Positions 43,493 through 53,171 of a DNA stretch of 64,000 nucleotides are shown here, piece by piece (position 1 is the first letter of the stretch; every line of letters starts with the position of its first letter). The notes under the pieces are model-generated. The model was not told the DNA's origin, ran no database searches, and worked only from the letters and a program-made list of their open reading frames with translations. A program made the position numbers and the translations under genes. The DNA is from CALNZV01 sp942491115. GTDB lineage: Bacteria > Desulfobacterota > Desulfobacteria > Desulfobacterales > UBA5852. Location: contig CALNZV010000020.1 in the NCBI GenBank assembly GCA_942491115.1, positions 186,001 to 250,000 on the forward strand, in the 5' to 3' direction.

Positions 43493-44959
43493 ATGAAACC
43501 CTTCATCGCTTTTACGGTCTTGGTGGTCTGGATAGCGGCCCTGTCAAGCTGCACCACGACAAATCCGGCCATCGGGCCGTCAAGGAACTCTGAGGACCTG
43601 AAGCGTCTGGTGAAATCCGTCCAACAGTCGGTGGTCACCGTCCAGACCTTCGACGAAAACATGGCCGCAACCGGCCTCGGAACCGGTTTTTTCATCAATG
43701 CAAATGGCCATCTGATCACCAATTACCACGTCCTGGACGGGGCGTTCGCCGCCACCGTCAAAACGGCCGGGGGAAAGACATTCCCGGTGGATCTCTTGCT
43801 GGCGGAGAACCAGTCCGTCGACCTGGTAAAAGTCTCCGTCGACGTTCCCCGAGGGAGCGTCAACTGGATCGGTGTCACCGGGAATGTTCCCGCCATCGCC
43901 GAGCGGATCATCGTCGTGGGCAGCCCCTTGGGCCTTGAGCAGACGGTCAGTGAAGGCATCGTTTCCGCCATACGGGAACTTCCCGACACCGGAAAGGTAT
44001 TTCAGATGTCCGCCCCCATTGCCAGAGGCTCCAGCGGAAGCCCGGTCATCGATCTGTCGGGACAGGTCATCGGCGTCGTCTCCTTCCAGTCCCTTGCCGG
44101 CCAGAACATCAACTTTGCCGTCGCCGGCAAGGGGGTGGTAGACCTGATCAATGAGACCCACCCGGTCAGTTTAGGGGAGTGGACCTACGCCAATTCCCGG
44201 AAAAAACCCGAATTGGCAAAATCCCTTTGCCGCAGCGGCTACCAGTTCTCCATCAGAGGGCAATACAAGGAGGCCCTGTCCTATTACCTCGAGGCCACCG
44301 AGCAGGAACCCGACGACAGCGAAGCGTGGTATGGATTGGGGCACTGCTATGTGGGTCTCGAGCGCAAGGACGAGGCGATCCATGCCTACCGCGAAGTCAT
44401 CCGTACCGATCCAGACAACCCGGTGGCCTACTATAACCTTGGCCGCTACTTCGCGGAGGTGGGAGCGCTAGATGATGCAGCCGGTGCGTTTCAGGAGGCC
44501 GTCGACGTGGATTCAACATACATCCCCGCCATCTTCGATCTGGCGGTGGTCTTCGGCCGATTGGGCAAAATCGACGACGAACTCCATGCCTACGAAATGG
44601 TGATCGCCATCAACCCCCGCTTTTATCCGGCCCATTACCAGATGGGCCTGGCCTATCTGCGGGCGGGACGATACACCGACGCCCTTCGCGCCCAGAAAAA
44701 GGCCCTCGAGCTGAACGCGGAATTCGCCCCCGCCCACCTGGCCGTCGGGGTCATCTGGCACCAGCTGGACGACAGGGAAAGGGCCCGCACCGCTTACCGA
44801 AATGCACTGAAGGCCGATCCGGACCTTGACCAGGCCCACTACCAGATGGGTCTTCTTGCCCTTGAAACCGGGGACCGCGAGTTGGCTCTCCAGCAATACA
44901 AAGTATTAAAGACTTTGAACAAACCCCTCTCTGACAGGCTTTTTGACCGGATCTATTAG
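43493..44959 (+). CDS. Lipoprotein serine protease with TPR repeats
   Basis: 488 aa. Lipobox LSSC (Cys20) marks an outer- or inner-membrane lipoprotein. Residues about 35-215 form a trypsin-like HtrA-type protease with H79 (NYHVLDG), probable D110 (SVDLVKV) and S181 (RGSSGSP). There is no PDZ domain; instead residues about 225-480 are six or seven TPRs. It may recruit partners through the TPRs. Start at 43493 with GGAGAG; the upstream extension is unlike a signal. Confidence 0.85.
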   Translation: MKPFIAFTVLVVWIAALSSCTTTNPAIGPSRNSEDLKRLVKSVQQSVVTVQTFDENMAATGLGTGFFINANGHLITNYHVLDGAFAATVKTAGGKTFPVDLLLAENQSVDLVKVSVDVPRGSVNWIGVTGNVPAIAERIIVVGSPLGLEQTVSEGIVSAIRELPDTGKVFQMSAPIARGSSGSPVIDLSGQVIGVVSFQSLAGQNINFAVAGKGVVDLINETHPVSLGEWTYANSRKKPELAKSLCRSGYQFSIRGQYKEALSYYLEATEQEPDDSEAWYGLGHCYVGLERKDEAIHAYREVIRTDPDNPVAYYNLGRYFAEVGALDDAAGAFQEAVDVDSTYIPAIFDLAVVFGRLGKIDDELHAYEMVIAINPRFYPAHYQMGLAYLRAGRYTDALRAQKKALELNAEFAPAHLAVGVIWHQLDDRERARTAYRNALKADPDLDQAHYQMGLLALETGDRELALQQYKVLKTLNKPLSDRLFDRIY

Positions 44960-45062
44960 CTGGCCCCCACGGCCCCGTGCACCCCGTTGATGGATAGGGC
45001 CGGCGGTGGCATGGTATGGACGCCACTGCGGAATGTACAACCCTTCAAAGGATCGATTCCCC

Positions 45063-46157
45063 ATGCCCATAGACGACCGATCCGCCTCCTTTGCCGATCG
45101 GATGGCGGATATTCTTAACGGAGGCGCCCTGACCGCATCCATCGCCGTCGGCTATCGTACCGGGCTCTTCGACGCCATGGCGGCCATCGGCAGGACCGCC
45201 ACGGCCGGAGAGATTGCCGACGAGGCCGATTTGAACGAGCGCTACGTCACAGAATGGCTGGGGGTCATGGGCAGCGGGAGCATCGTGGAAATGACCCGAG
45301 GTAATGGGGATGAGGTGCGCTACCGCCTTCCTCGCAGCCATGCCCATCACCTGACCCGGCACTCCGACAATGAGAACCTGGCGGTCTATGCCCAGGAAAT
45401 CCCGATGCTGACCGGCCTGGCCATGGACGCTCTGGTCGCGTCATTTGGGAACGGAAACGGCATTCCCTACGGGGCTTATCCCGATTTTCAGGCCTTTATG
45501 GCGGAGTTGGCGGCGGCCAAGCACCGGAAAAGTTTGGTGGGCGAATTTCTGCCGTCGGTGGATGGAGGACAGCTGGCGGAACGGTTGAGAAGAGGCATCC
45601 GGGTATGTGATCTGGGCTGCGGTGAGGGGGTGGCGGCCATCCTGATGGCCGAGGCGTTTCCAGACAGCCGCTTTGTCGGCTTGGACATCGACGAGACCGC
45701 TATCGACAAGGCCCGGAAAGCCGCCGGGCGTTTAGAACTTTCCAATATCACCTTTTCCACGGAAGATGCGGGGGACGCGGGCTGCCGAACCCGATATCGC
45801 CAATCCTTCGACTACATTACAGCCTTCGATGCCATCCACGATCAAACGGCCCCTCTGGAAGCCCTGAAAAGCGTTCGGCGCATGCTGGCACCTGGCGGCA
45901 TGTTTTCCATGATCGACATCGCCGCCCACTCGGATCCCCTCCTGAACGCCGACCACCCCCTTGGCCCCTTTCTTTACACCGTGAGCCTCTTCCACTGCCT
46001 GCCCGTCGGGCTTCATAACGGGGGCATGGGCCTTGGAATGATGTGGGGCAGGGAAAAAGCGCTGGAACTCTTAAATGCAGGCGGGTTCGAGGACGTCGCT
46101 GTATCCGACATCCCCGGCGACCCGTTCAATCTCCACTTTTTATGCCGGGTACCCTAA
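45063..46157 (+). CDS. Class I SAM-dependent methyltransferase, Rv2258c-like
   Basis: 364 aa. A winged-helix-like N-terminus (residues 1-100: AVGYRTGLFDAMAAIG ... ATAGEIADEADLNERYV) and a Rossmann methyltransferase with CDLGCGEGVAAI (SAM loop), GLDIDETAIDKA and FDYITAFDAIHDQT. Resembles mycobacterial Rv2258c-type enzymes of unknown substrate. Starts at 45063; followed immediately by the Dus gene. Confidence 0.85.
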   Translation: MPIDDRSASFADRMADILNGGALTASIAVGYRTGLFDAMAAIGRTATAGEIADEADLNERYVTEWLGVMGSGSIVEMTRGNGDEVRYRLPRSHAHHLTRHSDNENLAVYAQEIPMLTGLAMDALVASFGNGNGIPYGAYPDFQAFMAELAAAKHRKSLVGEFLPSVDGGQLAERLRRGIRVCDLGCGEGVAAILMAEAFPDSRFVGLDIDETAIDKARKAAGRLELSNITFSTEDAGDAGCRTRYRQSFDYITAFDAIHDQTAPLEALKSVRRMLAPGGMFSMIDIAAHSDPLLNADHPLGPFLYTVSLFHCLPVGLHNGGMGLGMMWGREKALELLNAGGFEDVAVSDIPGDPFNLHFLCRVP

Positions 46158-47210
46158 ATGGATCTCAGAGACCCGGGCCGATCTGCCATGACCTCACGAT
46201 TGTCATCCATTGTGAGCCAGCCCCTGATGATCGGCGGCAAATCCGCTCCTGGCCGGCTCTTCCTCGCCCCTCTGTCCAAACTGGGCAATACGGCCTTTCG
46301 TGAAGTGGTCGACCGCTTCGGCGGATATGGACTGCTCTTTTCGGAGATGTGCTGGGCCCGCTCAGTCCCCAATGGGCGGAACCCCCAGGGGGGGTTCATG
46401 TGGAAGACCGGAGAAGATTTGTCCCGGGTGGTTTGCCAGATTTTCGGCCGCGACTCCGGTGCCATGGCGATGGCGGCCCGGCGGATCGAAGCGGAGGGGT
46501 TTTTCGGTGTGGACATCAATTTCGGATGCTCGGTGGGGACGGTCTGCTCCAAAGGCTGTGGGGCGGCCCTTCTAAAAACGCCGAAAACCGCCGAAGCCAT
46601 TGTCCGATCGGTGCGGCGGGCAACCGCTGACCCGGTTTTCGTCAAGTACCGAACCGGCTGGTCCGACGACCCTGACGGGGCCGTATCCATGGCCCGCCGG
46701 TTCGAGGATGCCGGCGCGGATGCCCTGACCTTTCATCCACGGGTGGCGCCGGACCGCCGCACCCGGCCTCCCAAATGGGAATACATCGCACTGGTCAAGG
46801 ATGCGGTCGCCATTCCGGTGATCGGAAACGGGGATGTATTCGACCGATCGGACTGCAAACGGATGTTGGTGACCACCGGATGCGACGGCGTGGCCATCGG
46901 TCGCCTTGCCTTAGCCAAGCCATGGATCTTTGCCGAATGGGCTCGAGGGTTCGCTCCCCGGCCGGATGCTTACAAGGACTGCGCCATCCAATTGCTGGAA
47001 ACCCTTGCCCGGACCTACGGAGAGCCCGTCGCCCTTCGTCGCTTCCGTCACTACGCGGCCTATTTTTCATCCAATTTTCTCTTCGGTCACGACTTCTATC
47101 GCCGAATCTGCAGAGCGAAAGACCTGGCTTCGGTCCGCCGCTGCCTGGAGCGGTTTTTGTCCGAAAACGTCGACCTGTTGAGCCGCCCGATGATGACCCG
47201 GTTTGGATAG
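46158..47210 (+). CDS. dus: tRNA-dihydrouridine synthase family protein
   Basis: 350 aa FMN TIM barrel. APLSKLGNTAFREVV and IPVIGNGDVFD with ATTGCDGVAIGRLAL-type ends (VTTGCDGVAIGR) are Dus features. The catalytic cysteine C124 is in NFGCSVGTVCSKGCGA; the usual Pro after it is Ser125 and two extra cysteines follow. Starts right after the methyltransferase stop (an ATG at 46188 is also possible). Reduces uridines in tRNA; the divergent loop leaves some doubt about the substrate. Confidence 0.8.
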   Translation: MDLRDPGRSAMTSRLSSIVSQPLMIGGKSAPGRLFLAPLSKLGNTAFREVVDRFGGYGLLFSEMCWARSVPNGRNPQGGFMWKTGEDLSRVVCQIFGRDSGAMAMAARRIEAEGFFGVDINFGCSVGTVCSKGCGAALLKTPKTAEAIVRSVRRATADPVFVKYRTGWSDDPDGAVSMARRFEDAGADALTFHPRVAPDRRTRPPKWEYIALVKDAVAIPVIGNGDVFDRSDCKRMLVTTGCDGVAIGRLALAKPWIFAEWARGFAPRPDAYKDCAIQLLETLARTYGEPVALRRFRHYAAYFSSNFLFGHDFYRRICRAKDLASVRRCLERFLSENVDLLSRPMMTRFG

Positions 47211-47219
47211 TCCGGCCCC

Positions 47220-48029
47220 ATGCCTCTAACCGCCTCCATGCCCACCGCCATCGTCCCCTTCAAGGGCTACGGTACCGCCGTTGCCCATGCCCTGGACGCC
47301 GTGGGCGCCATGGATCTCATCTCCCGTCAGAAGACGATCCTGGTCAAACCCAATCTGGTCAATGCCTCTCCTCACCCGGTCACGACACCCCCGGAATGCT
47401 GCGAGGCCGTCCTCCGCTATATCCGGTGTCATTCCGATGCGGATGTCGTCATTGCCGAGGGGTGCGGTGACCCATCGTTCACGACGTCGGACCTGTTCGA
47501 ACGGCACGGATATGACCGCCTGGCCCGGGAGTGGGGGGTTCGCCTTCTCGACCTGAACACCGCGCCTCTGGTGAAGCGATCCCAACCCGGCTGTCGGCGA
47601 TTCACGGAAATGATTCTGCCGGAAATCCTATTTTCCCATTGGCTCATCTCGGTTCCGGTACTGAAAGCACACTCCCTGTCGATGATTACCGGCACCTTGA
47701 AAAATATGGTGGGGGTGGTTCCCCCCCGGCACTATGCCGGCAGGGAGGGCATCTGGAACAAGGCCTCCCTTCACCGGGATCTGCACCAGGCCATCGTGGA
47801 TCTGAACCGGTACCGCTGCCCGGATCTCACCGTCATGGACGCATCGGTTGGCCTGGCATCGTTCCACCTCGGGGGGCCGGAATGCGCCCCACCGGTCGGA
47901 CGAATCCTGGCCGGCACCGACCCTCTCCATCTCGATCGACGGGCAGCCGAACTCCTGGCCCTCGATTGGCGGGACATTCCCCACCTGAGGGGGGAAATCG
48001 ACACGGACAGCGGCTATTTCAAGGCATGA
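47220..48029 (+). CDS. DUF362 domain protein
   Basis: 269 aa. ILVKPNLVNASPHPVTTPPECCEAV, IAEGCGD and SVPVLKAHSLSMITGTLKNM match the DUF362 core, a cysteine-containing redox-linked family found with ferredoxins. The usual ferredoxin extension is absent. Nine bases after dus, likely same operon. The function is unknown in general. Confidence 0.85.
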   Translation: MPLTASMPTAIVPFKGYGTAVAHALDAVGAMDLISRQKTILVKPNLVNASPHPVTTPPECCEAVLRYIRCHSDADVVIAEGCGDPSFTTSDLFERHGYDRLAREWGVRLLDLNTAPLVKRSQPGCRRFTEMILPEILFSHWLISVPVLKAHSLSMITGTLKNMVGVVPPRHYAGREGIWNKASLHRDLHQAIVDLNRYRCPDLTVMDASVGLASFHLGGPECAPPVGRILAGTDPLHLDRRAAELLALDWRDIPHLRGEIDTDSGYFKA

Positions 48030-48503
48030 GCAGGAGCCGGCGAACCCCGTCGGAAAACCGGTCGAATCCGTCCGGCTCCAGGACTGTAGACAAGAGGGCC
48101 TGATCGTGGGGAATCGGCGGCGAAACGGGTTCATCCGGGGGGAGGGCACCGGTGGCGCAGGCCTATCATTTCCCACGAAACCGGCGGAGGGAAATCCGTG
48201 CCACAGCGCTTTCAGAGGATTTTCCAGAAGACATCGGCCCTTGGGACGCAGAGACCCCCTCAGTGGTGATCGCAGCCGTTGTGGAAACCGCAGAAAAGGG
48301 CGTCACCGGATCCAGGGAGGACTCTCCACAGGCTTCCAGGAAAGGCGACAGGACCGGGGGGTCGATCAGCGCCTCGGGCAGCACCTTTCCGATCGCCGTT
48401 ATCACATCATGGGTGAGCGTGGTCGGCTGTGACTGCGGGCGGTTGGGTCAGGAGGGCATCTCCGGCCGGGGATTCAGGATTCGGAACCATCCCTGCCGCC
48501 GGT
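48030..48503. other. Intergenic stretch between convergent genes
   Basis: Convergent ends of the DUF362 gene and the lipoprotein gene flank it. Open frames exist by virtue of the high GC but have no ribosome sites or recognisable protein features. No clear terminator found. Confidence 0.45.
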
Positions 48504-48776
48504 CTATTCAAGTCCCTCTGAAGAAAAAAAAACCACCTTGTCGGCGACGAACTTTATCGAAATGGTCTTCGGCGGCGTTCCCCACTCACAGCTCTGGATC
48601 GTCAAACTGGATTCGCTTCGATCCGGCGTTCCCAATAAATCGACCACTTCTCCGTAATCCATGCCGATCGTCAACTTCCCGTAGTTCTCGCGGTTGACCG
48701 GACTGGAGCAGGCGATGGTCAGAAGAAACAGGACGGCGGACATCAGCAGGGCGGCCGCCTTGAATCGGCAGGACAT
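48504..48776 (-). CDS. Small lipoprotein with BamE/SmpA-like domain
   Basis: 90 aa. Signal peptide with lipobox LTIAC (Cys24). The mature part has YGKLTIGMDYGEVVDLLGTPD, the SmpA/OmlA (BamE) repeat pattern, then a short strand. Small envelope lipoprotein; the true BamE is larger, so this may be a relative. The ATG at 48774-48776 is preferred over an upstream in-frame ATG at 48857 because it gives the signal peptide. Confidence 0.75.
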   Translation of the reverse strand: MSCRFKAAALLMSAVLFLLTIACSSPVNRENYGKLTIGMDYGEVVDLLGTPDRSESSLTIQSCEWGTPPKTISIKFVADKVVFFSSEGLE

Positions 48777-48896
48777 GGCATGAATCCTTTCTTGAGAGGT
48801 GGGGCTTATCCCGGGGACATTACTAAAAAGGGGGATAACGTGCAATGCGTCGATCATCCCGGAGAGGAATGAAGGAGACGGTGTCGAGACCGCCGG

Positions 48897-51056
48897 TCAG
48901 CGGAAGATCGGATCGGGGGCTCCCGGAAGGGATTTGGCCTTGATGACGACGAGGGTGATGTCGTCTTCTAGTTCCCGGTTTCCCCGGAACCGGGTCAACT
49001 CAACCAGGATGGCATCCAGCATCCCTGATGCCGGCAAGTGCTGAAAGGCCTTGACCATTTTTAGCAAACGGGCCTTTCCGAACGCGTCGCCCATCTCGTT
49101 TCGGGCCTCCCAAATGCCGTCGGTTCCCAGACAGAGGATATGCCCTTCCCGCAGACCGGTTCTCCTTCCGACGGTAAACCGAACGCTGTCGTCGATGCCG
49201 AGAGCGACCCCCGGTCCCCGCAAGGCTCTGAAGCGGTCATGGGCCGGGTCATACCAAACCGCAGGATCATGGCCGGCCCGCACCCACTCCATGACGCCGG
49301 CCTCCGGATCCAGACTCAACAAGAAGAGGGTAACGAACCGGCCCGAATCCTTCACGTCCTGGGCCAACTGCCGATTGACATCCGTCATGACCTGGGCGAG
49401 GTCGCCCGGTTGGGATAACCGCGCTCGCAGAAGGGCACGCACCGTCGTCATCAGAAGGGCGGCCTCGATGCCGTGGCCGGTAACGTCCCCCACCGCCACA
49501 TGGAGACAATGGCCGGCATCGGTGCTGACCACGTCGTAATAATCCCCGCCGGTTTCGCTGCAGAAGACACTGGTGCCCGCGATGTCGAAAAACCGTGTCT
49601 CCAACTCCCGATCGGGCAACAAATTCTGCTGGATTTCATCCGCGAGAGCCAGGGTCCGGGCCAGCATATCGTTTTTCCGCTTGATCTCCAGCCGGGCGCC
49701 ATTGATTTCGTAGTTGATTTTCCTGAGAAGGGTGGTCGTGAGGTCCTTGTTGAGTTCGAGACGTTCCCGATAGGCTTCGGAGCGCTCAAGCTTCTTTTGG
49801 AGAAAGGCCACGTGATCCGCCAGATCAATGGACATGCCGTCTTCGTATGGTTCAGGGATTCCGGCGGGGATGGCAGAAACATTGACCCCACCCTGATCCT
49901 CCTCTCCAAAAAGGAGCGCCACCATGGTGCAGTTGTGCAGCGAACTTCGTCGCAAGCCCGGAATCGGACTGATTTCTCCGTAAGAGTAGAATCCCAATAT
50001 GGGAAGGGATTCCGGCAGCTTTCGTCTCAGCAGGTCAATCTCCTTTGATGTCTGAGTCCCTAATATCTGCTTCCGGGTGGCGCAGGAAAAAACAAGGCAA
50101 GCGGCGGTATTGACCCACGGTCCGGAGTGAGCGGCCAAGCCCTCCAGTTTGAGCCCCATGTCCTCCAGAAGTCCCCCCCGAGTGGCTTCGGTCAACTGAA
50201 CCGAGGCCCCTTGGGGAATGGGGGTGGAGAACACAACCCCCCCGGTAGACTCGTGGTAATCCATGGGGGATCGGATGTAAAAGCCGCTGTCTTCATCCTC
50301 GTAGACCGCCAGGGGAAATTCAAGAGCGGGCGATGAGTGGGGTCCCAGGCTGTTCCGGAAAAAGGCCAGAGCACTCCGCCCCCCGATTTCAAGCAGTTCG
50401 TGGCCGGCGGCCCTGGAGACCGACTCGCGATTGCCCACCGGCTCCCAACTGTTGGAGAGGACGAACTGATGCCGGACAGGTCCGCCGATCAGCATCAGGG
50501 GCAGGGCATCCTCGTAAACCCGGTTTCCGTAGAATTGCCGTGTGGGAGTGCGGCCCTGCCAGTGCCTGGCGGAAAGCCCTCCAAAAATCATGCAATCCGG
50601 AGCGACCTGGCGGTTAAGGGTGTCCAGGATGGTTTCAGGGGAATCGTGTAGCCCGTTCGGGAAGACCAGGCAGAGCCGTTCGCCCTTACCCAGTCTATCC
50701 TTGGCCATGTGAACCGCCCTCGTGGTGGCAGCCATGGGATCCCGGGACAGGTCGTGGCCGATGCCCACCCCGATGGTCAGGGTGTCGGAACCGATCACCA
50801 TGATGGATATGGAAGCGTCGCTAAATCCGAAGTCCGAAGACAACTCGCCCGCGGTAGTGCAACCGACGATGTCCATTGTCGGGAAGGCATCCTTGAGGGT
50901 GCCGAGGATCAGTGAATGGTCCGAATCGATTCCCGCCAAGACAATGCCCGCCTGGGGCTGCCTGCCGTCGAGCTTCCATCTGAGCCGGCGGATCACTGTT
51001 TTCACGGCGGCAGCGGTGTTGATGTCTTCGACCTGAACCACGTCTGCTGCGAACAT
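48897..51056 (-). CDS. FIST-domain/SpoIIE-type phosphatase
   Basis: 719 aa. The N-terminal half is a FIST sensor (VGCTTAGELSSDF; IGHDLSRDP), with FIST_C (PVRHQFVLSNSWEPVG, GYHESTGG-like strand). A coiled coil (about 420-475) leads to a PP2C SpoIIE phosphatase with GGDYYDVV, VGDVTGHGIEAALLM and LGTDGIWEARN. It would dephosphorylate an anti-sigma antagonist in response to a small amino-acid-like signal. Lies downstream of the 79-residue RR-repeat gene on the same strand. Confidence 0.88.
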   Translation of the reverse strand: MFAADVVQVEDINTAAAVKTVIRRLRWKLDGRQPQAGIVLAGIDSDHSLILGTLKDAFPTMDIVGCTTAGELSSDFGFSDASISIMVIGSDTLTIGVGIGHDLSRDPMAATTRAVHMAKDRLGKGERLCLVFPNGLHDSPETILDTLNRQVAPDCMIFGGLSARHWQGRTPTRQFYGNRVYEDALPLMLIGGPVRHQFVLSNSWEPVGNRESVSRAAGHELLEIGGRSALAFFRNSLGPHSSPALEFPLAVYEDEDSGFYIRSPMDYHESTGGVVFSTPIPQGASVQLTEATRGGLLEDMGLKLEGLAAHSGPWVNTAACLVFSCATRKQILGTQTSKEIDLLRRKLPESLPILGFYSYGEISPIPGLRRSSLHNCTMVALLFGEEDQGGVNVSAIPAGIPEPYEDGMSIDLADHVAFLQKKLERSEAYRERLELNKDLTTTLLRKINYEINGARLEIKRKNDMLARTLALADEIQQNLLPDRELETRFFDIAGTSVFCSETGGDYYDVVSTDAGHCLHVAVGDVTGHGIEAALLMTTVRALLRARLSQPGDLAQVMTDVNRQLAQDVKDSGRFVTLFLLSLDPEAGVMEWVRAGHDPAVWYDPAHDRFRALRGPGVALGIDDSVRFTVGRRTGLREGHILCLGTDGIWEARNEMGDAFGKARLLKMVKAFQHLPASGMLDAILVELTRFRGNRELEDDITLVVIKAKSLPGAPDPIFR

Positions 51057-51143
51057 TTGGCCACCCTACCCGAAGGGGGTCCTGTGGACAGCCGGATCCT
51101 GGGGTGATGGGAGTATCCGTGCCTGGAAAAGGTCCTATCGGCG

Positions 51144-51383
51144 CTAACTGCGGAAAAACGGTGTGCAGGGGGACCCGTTGTGGGACCATGGTCCCCGACG
51201 GTCATTACCCCTTCTCCTGTCCTCCGGGGTTCGCCGTTCTCCGCCTCCATCGGTGAAGTAAACGAGGCTGTATCGCTTGCGGTTGTCTTCACCGGAGCGT
51301 CGATCTGTCCAACATCTGCGGCGACGCTCCGAAGCAGCGGCGTTGGTTGAAGATCGTTCGGAGGATGCAGGAACAGGTGTCAT
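51144..51383 (-). CDS. Small RR-x-x-D-RR repeat protein
   Basis: 79 aa. The middle is RRRRCWTDRRSGEDN and GERRTPEDRRRGNDRR: repeated Arg-Arg-x-x-x-Asp-Arg-Arg units typical of small proteins I associate with Desulfobacterota; function unknown. Of three consecutive ATGs, the one at 51381-51383 has AGGAG at the best spacing. Immediately upstream of the FIST-SpoIIE gene (88 bases) on the same strand. Confidence 0.75.
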   Translation of the reverse strand: MTPVPASSERSSTNAAASERRRRCWTDRRSGEDNRKRYSLVYFTDGGGERRTPEDRRRGNDRRGPWSHNGSPCTPFFRS

Positions 51384-51638
51384 CATCATACTCCTGACGT
51401 TTTCGGTGAGTGGCGGTACCCGTATCGTCTGGACTGGAAGCATGGAAAATTCGGACAAGACGGCCACCACGACATCCAGGTTCCTTTCCTCTCAAATGCT
51501 AACAGTCATCTGGGCTCCGTCAAGTCCGACGTTCTAAATCGGCGGCATGGGCTGTCACTCACTATACGCCCTCCCTTCCATTCCAACAGAAGCCCATGGC
51601 GGGGAGGGCGTCGGGGCCGCGCCCGAGGGCCCATGCGT

Positions 51639-52238
51639 CTATAGCTTCTCCGCCTCACTGGACAGGTAGGCGGCAACACCGTCGGCGGTGGGGGTCATGC
51701 CGGCGCTCCCCATTTTCCATCCAGCAGGGCACACCTCTCCATTCTCTTCGAAAAACTGGAGAGCGTCGACCATTCTCAGCATTTCATCGACGTTTCTGCC
51801 CAGAGGAAGGTTGTTGACCACTTGGTGCTGGACGATGCCAGCCTTGTCGATCAGAAAGGATGCTCGAAGGGCGACGCCGTCGGGATGTTCGATCCCGTAG
51901 GCACGGGTGATGTCGTGCTTGACATCCGCCACCAGCGGAAACGATATGGGGCCGATACCGCCATCGTCCAGGGCGGTGTTTCGCCAAGCGAAATGGGTAA
52001 ACTGACTGTCGATGGAAACGCCGACGACGTCCACCCCCTTTTCCTTGAACTGGGCGATACGCCGGTCATGGGCGATGATTTCCGTCGGGCAGACAAAGGT
52101 AAAATCCAGAGGATAGAAAAAGAGAACCACCACCTTACCTCTGAGGTCCGATAATTTGAAATGCTCTTCGATAGTGCCGTTCGGCATGACCGCAGGCGCC
52201 TCGAAGTCCGGCGCTTCTTTAGTAACCAGTATGCTCAT
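51639..52238 (-). CDS. 2-Cys peroxiredoxin (AhpC type)
   Basis: 199 aa. Peroxidatic Cys in DFTFVCPTEI, resolving Cys in EVCPAGWKMG near the C-terminus. Reduces H2O2 and organic peroxides; oxygen defence of an anaerobe. Starts MSILVTKEAPDFEAP at 52236-52238; a longer frame is not homologous. No thioredoxin partner lies beside it. Confidence 0.96.
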   Translation of the reverse strand: MSILVTKEAPDFEAPAVMPNGTIEEHFKLSDLRGKVVVLFFYPLDFTFVCPTEIIAHDRRIAQFKEKGVDVVGVSIDSQFTHFAWRNTALDDGGIGPISFPLVADVKHDITRAYGIEHPDGVALRASFLIDKAGIVQHQVVNNLPLGRNVDEMLRMVDALQFFEENGEVCPAGWKMGSAGMTPTADGVAAYLSSEAEKL

Positions 52239-52766
52239 GGGCAGTGTCCTTTCTCGAAAGGGGATTTGACAAGGGGTCGTTTTCCCCCGTTGGGTCATGA
52301 AATGAGGAAATGGATTCAGCCGGGCCAGGGGGATGATCTTACTCGCCCGCTCCCATTCCGCGAAACCCCTGGCGAACGCTTCGGAATCTCCGGCGGAAAG
52401 GATAAGAACCCACCCGATCCGCCCAGGATCCGATCGGCCGCCGTGGGGGACTGCAGCCTTTATTGGACAGTAAAATGTCGATGGGAGAATAAAAAGTCTC
52501 CGACCATCGGCGCCTCTAAACTAAGACGTTTTCGAGGCGGGTAAACCCTTTGGGTCCATGGTCGGCCACACCGGGGAAGGGCAGTTTTCCGTTGCCCGGT
52601 GTCGGTTGGGGATCTATAGTGATGGCAAGGACCATAATGGTGCATCAAAACCGATCATCCACCATGAGGACAGGATTGCCACTTGATGGGAACCCAGCCG
52701 CTGCAAGGCCGAATCCTGGAGCAGGTCCCGCCGTCGGCTGTCGTTCCGGGAGTTCTGCCACGTCCC
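52239..52766. other. Divergent promoter region between peroxiredoxin and CULT-domain genes
   Basis: No gene seen apart from a possible N-terminal extension of the CULT gene from ATG 52686. A peroxide-responsive promoter for the peroxiredoxin would be expected here but no PerR or OxyR site was identified by eye. Confidence 0.4.
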
Positions 52767-53171
52767 ATGACGTTCCTGGATAAAAGCGTCGTAAAAAAGG
52801 GGGGTCTTGGGCAGCAGCCTGCCGACACCCCCGAGGATAGTGACTCCGATGGGGATGTCGCGATCCGGTGCCGGGATTGTCTATTCCCGATCACCCGGCA
52901 ATCGCGCCGGATAGCCGTCAACGGCCGTCGGACCCATACTTTTGCCAATCCTGCCGGGTTGGTGTACACGATCGGAGCCTTTTCGGGCGCTGGAGGATGT
53001 GAAACCTCGGGGATTCCCTCGGAAGCGTTCACCTGGTTTCCCAGCTATCGTTGGCGGGTGGCCATCTGCCGCCAGTGCCGGAACCACCTGGGATGGCATT
53101 TTTCAAGAGGTACCGAAGGGTTTTGGGGTCTCATCCTGAATCACCTCATCTTCCCATCGGAAGCGGGTTAG
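52767..53171 (+). CDS. CULT-domain (bacterial cereblon-like) protein
   Basis: 134 aa. An acidic N-terminus (PEDSDSDGD) precedes a zinc fold with C35, C38, C101 and C104. The motif FTWFPSYRWRVAICRQC and NHLGWHF matches the CULT domain of human cereblon and bacterial stand-alone CULT proteins. The three tryptophans that form the thalidomide/uracil-binding cage are all present at W90, W96 and W110, with the same 6 and 14 spacing as human W380, W386, W400. The start could also be ATG 52686, giving 27 more residues. Role in bacteria unknown; binding of cyclic imides, possibly C-terminal protein damage products, is inference. Confidence 0.88.
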   Translation: MTFLDKSVVKKGGLGQQPADTPEDSDSDGDVAIRCRDCLFPITRQSRRIAVNGRRTHTFANPAGLVYTIGAFSGAGGCETSGIPSEAFTWFPSYRWRVAICRQCRNHLGWHFSRGTEGFWGLILNHLIFPSEAG

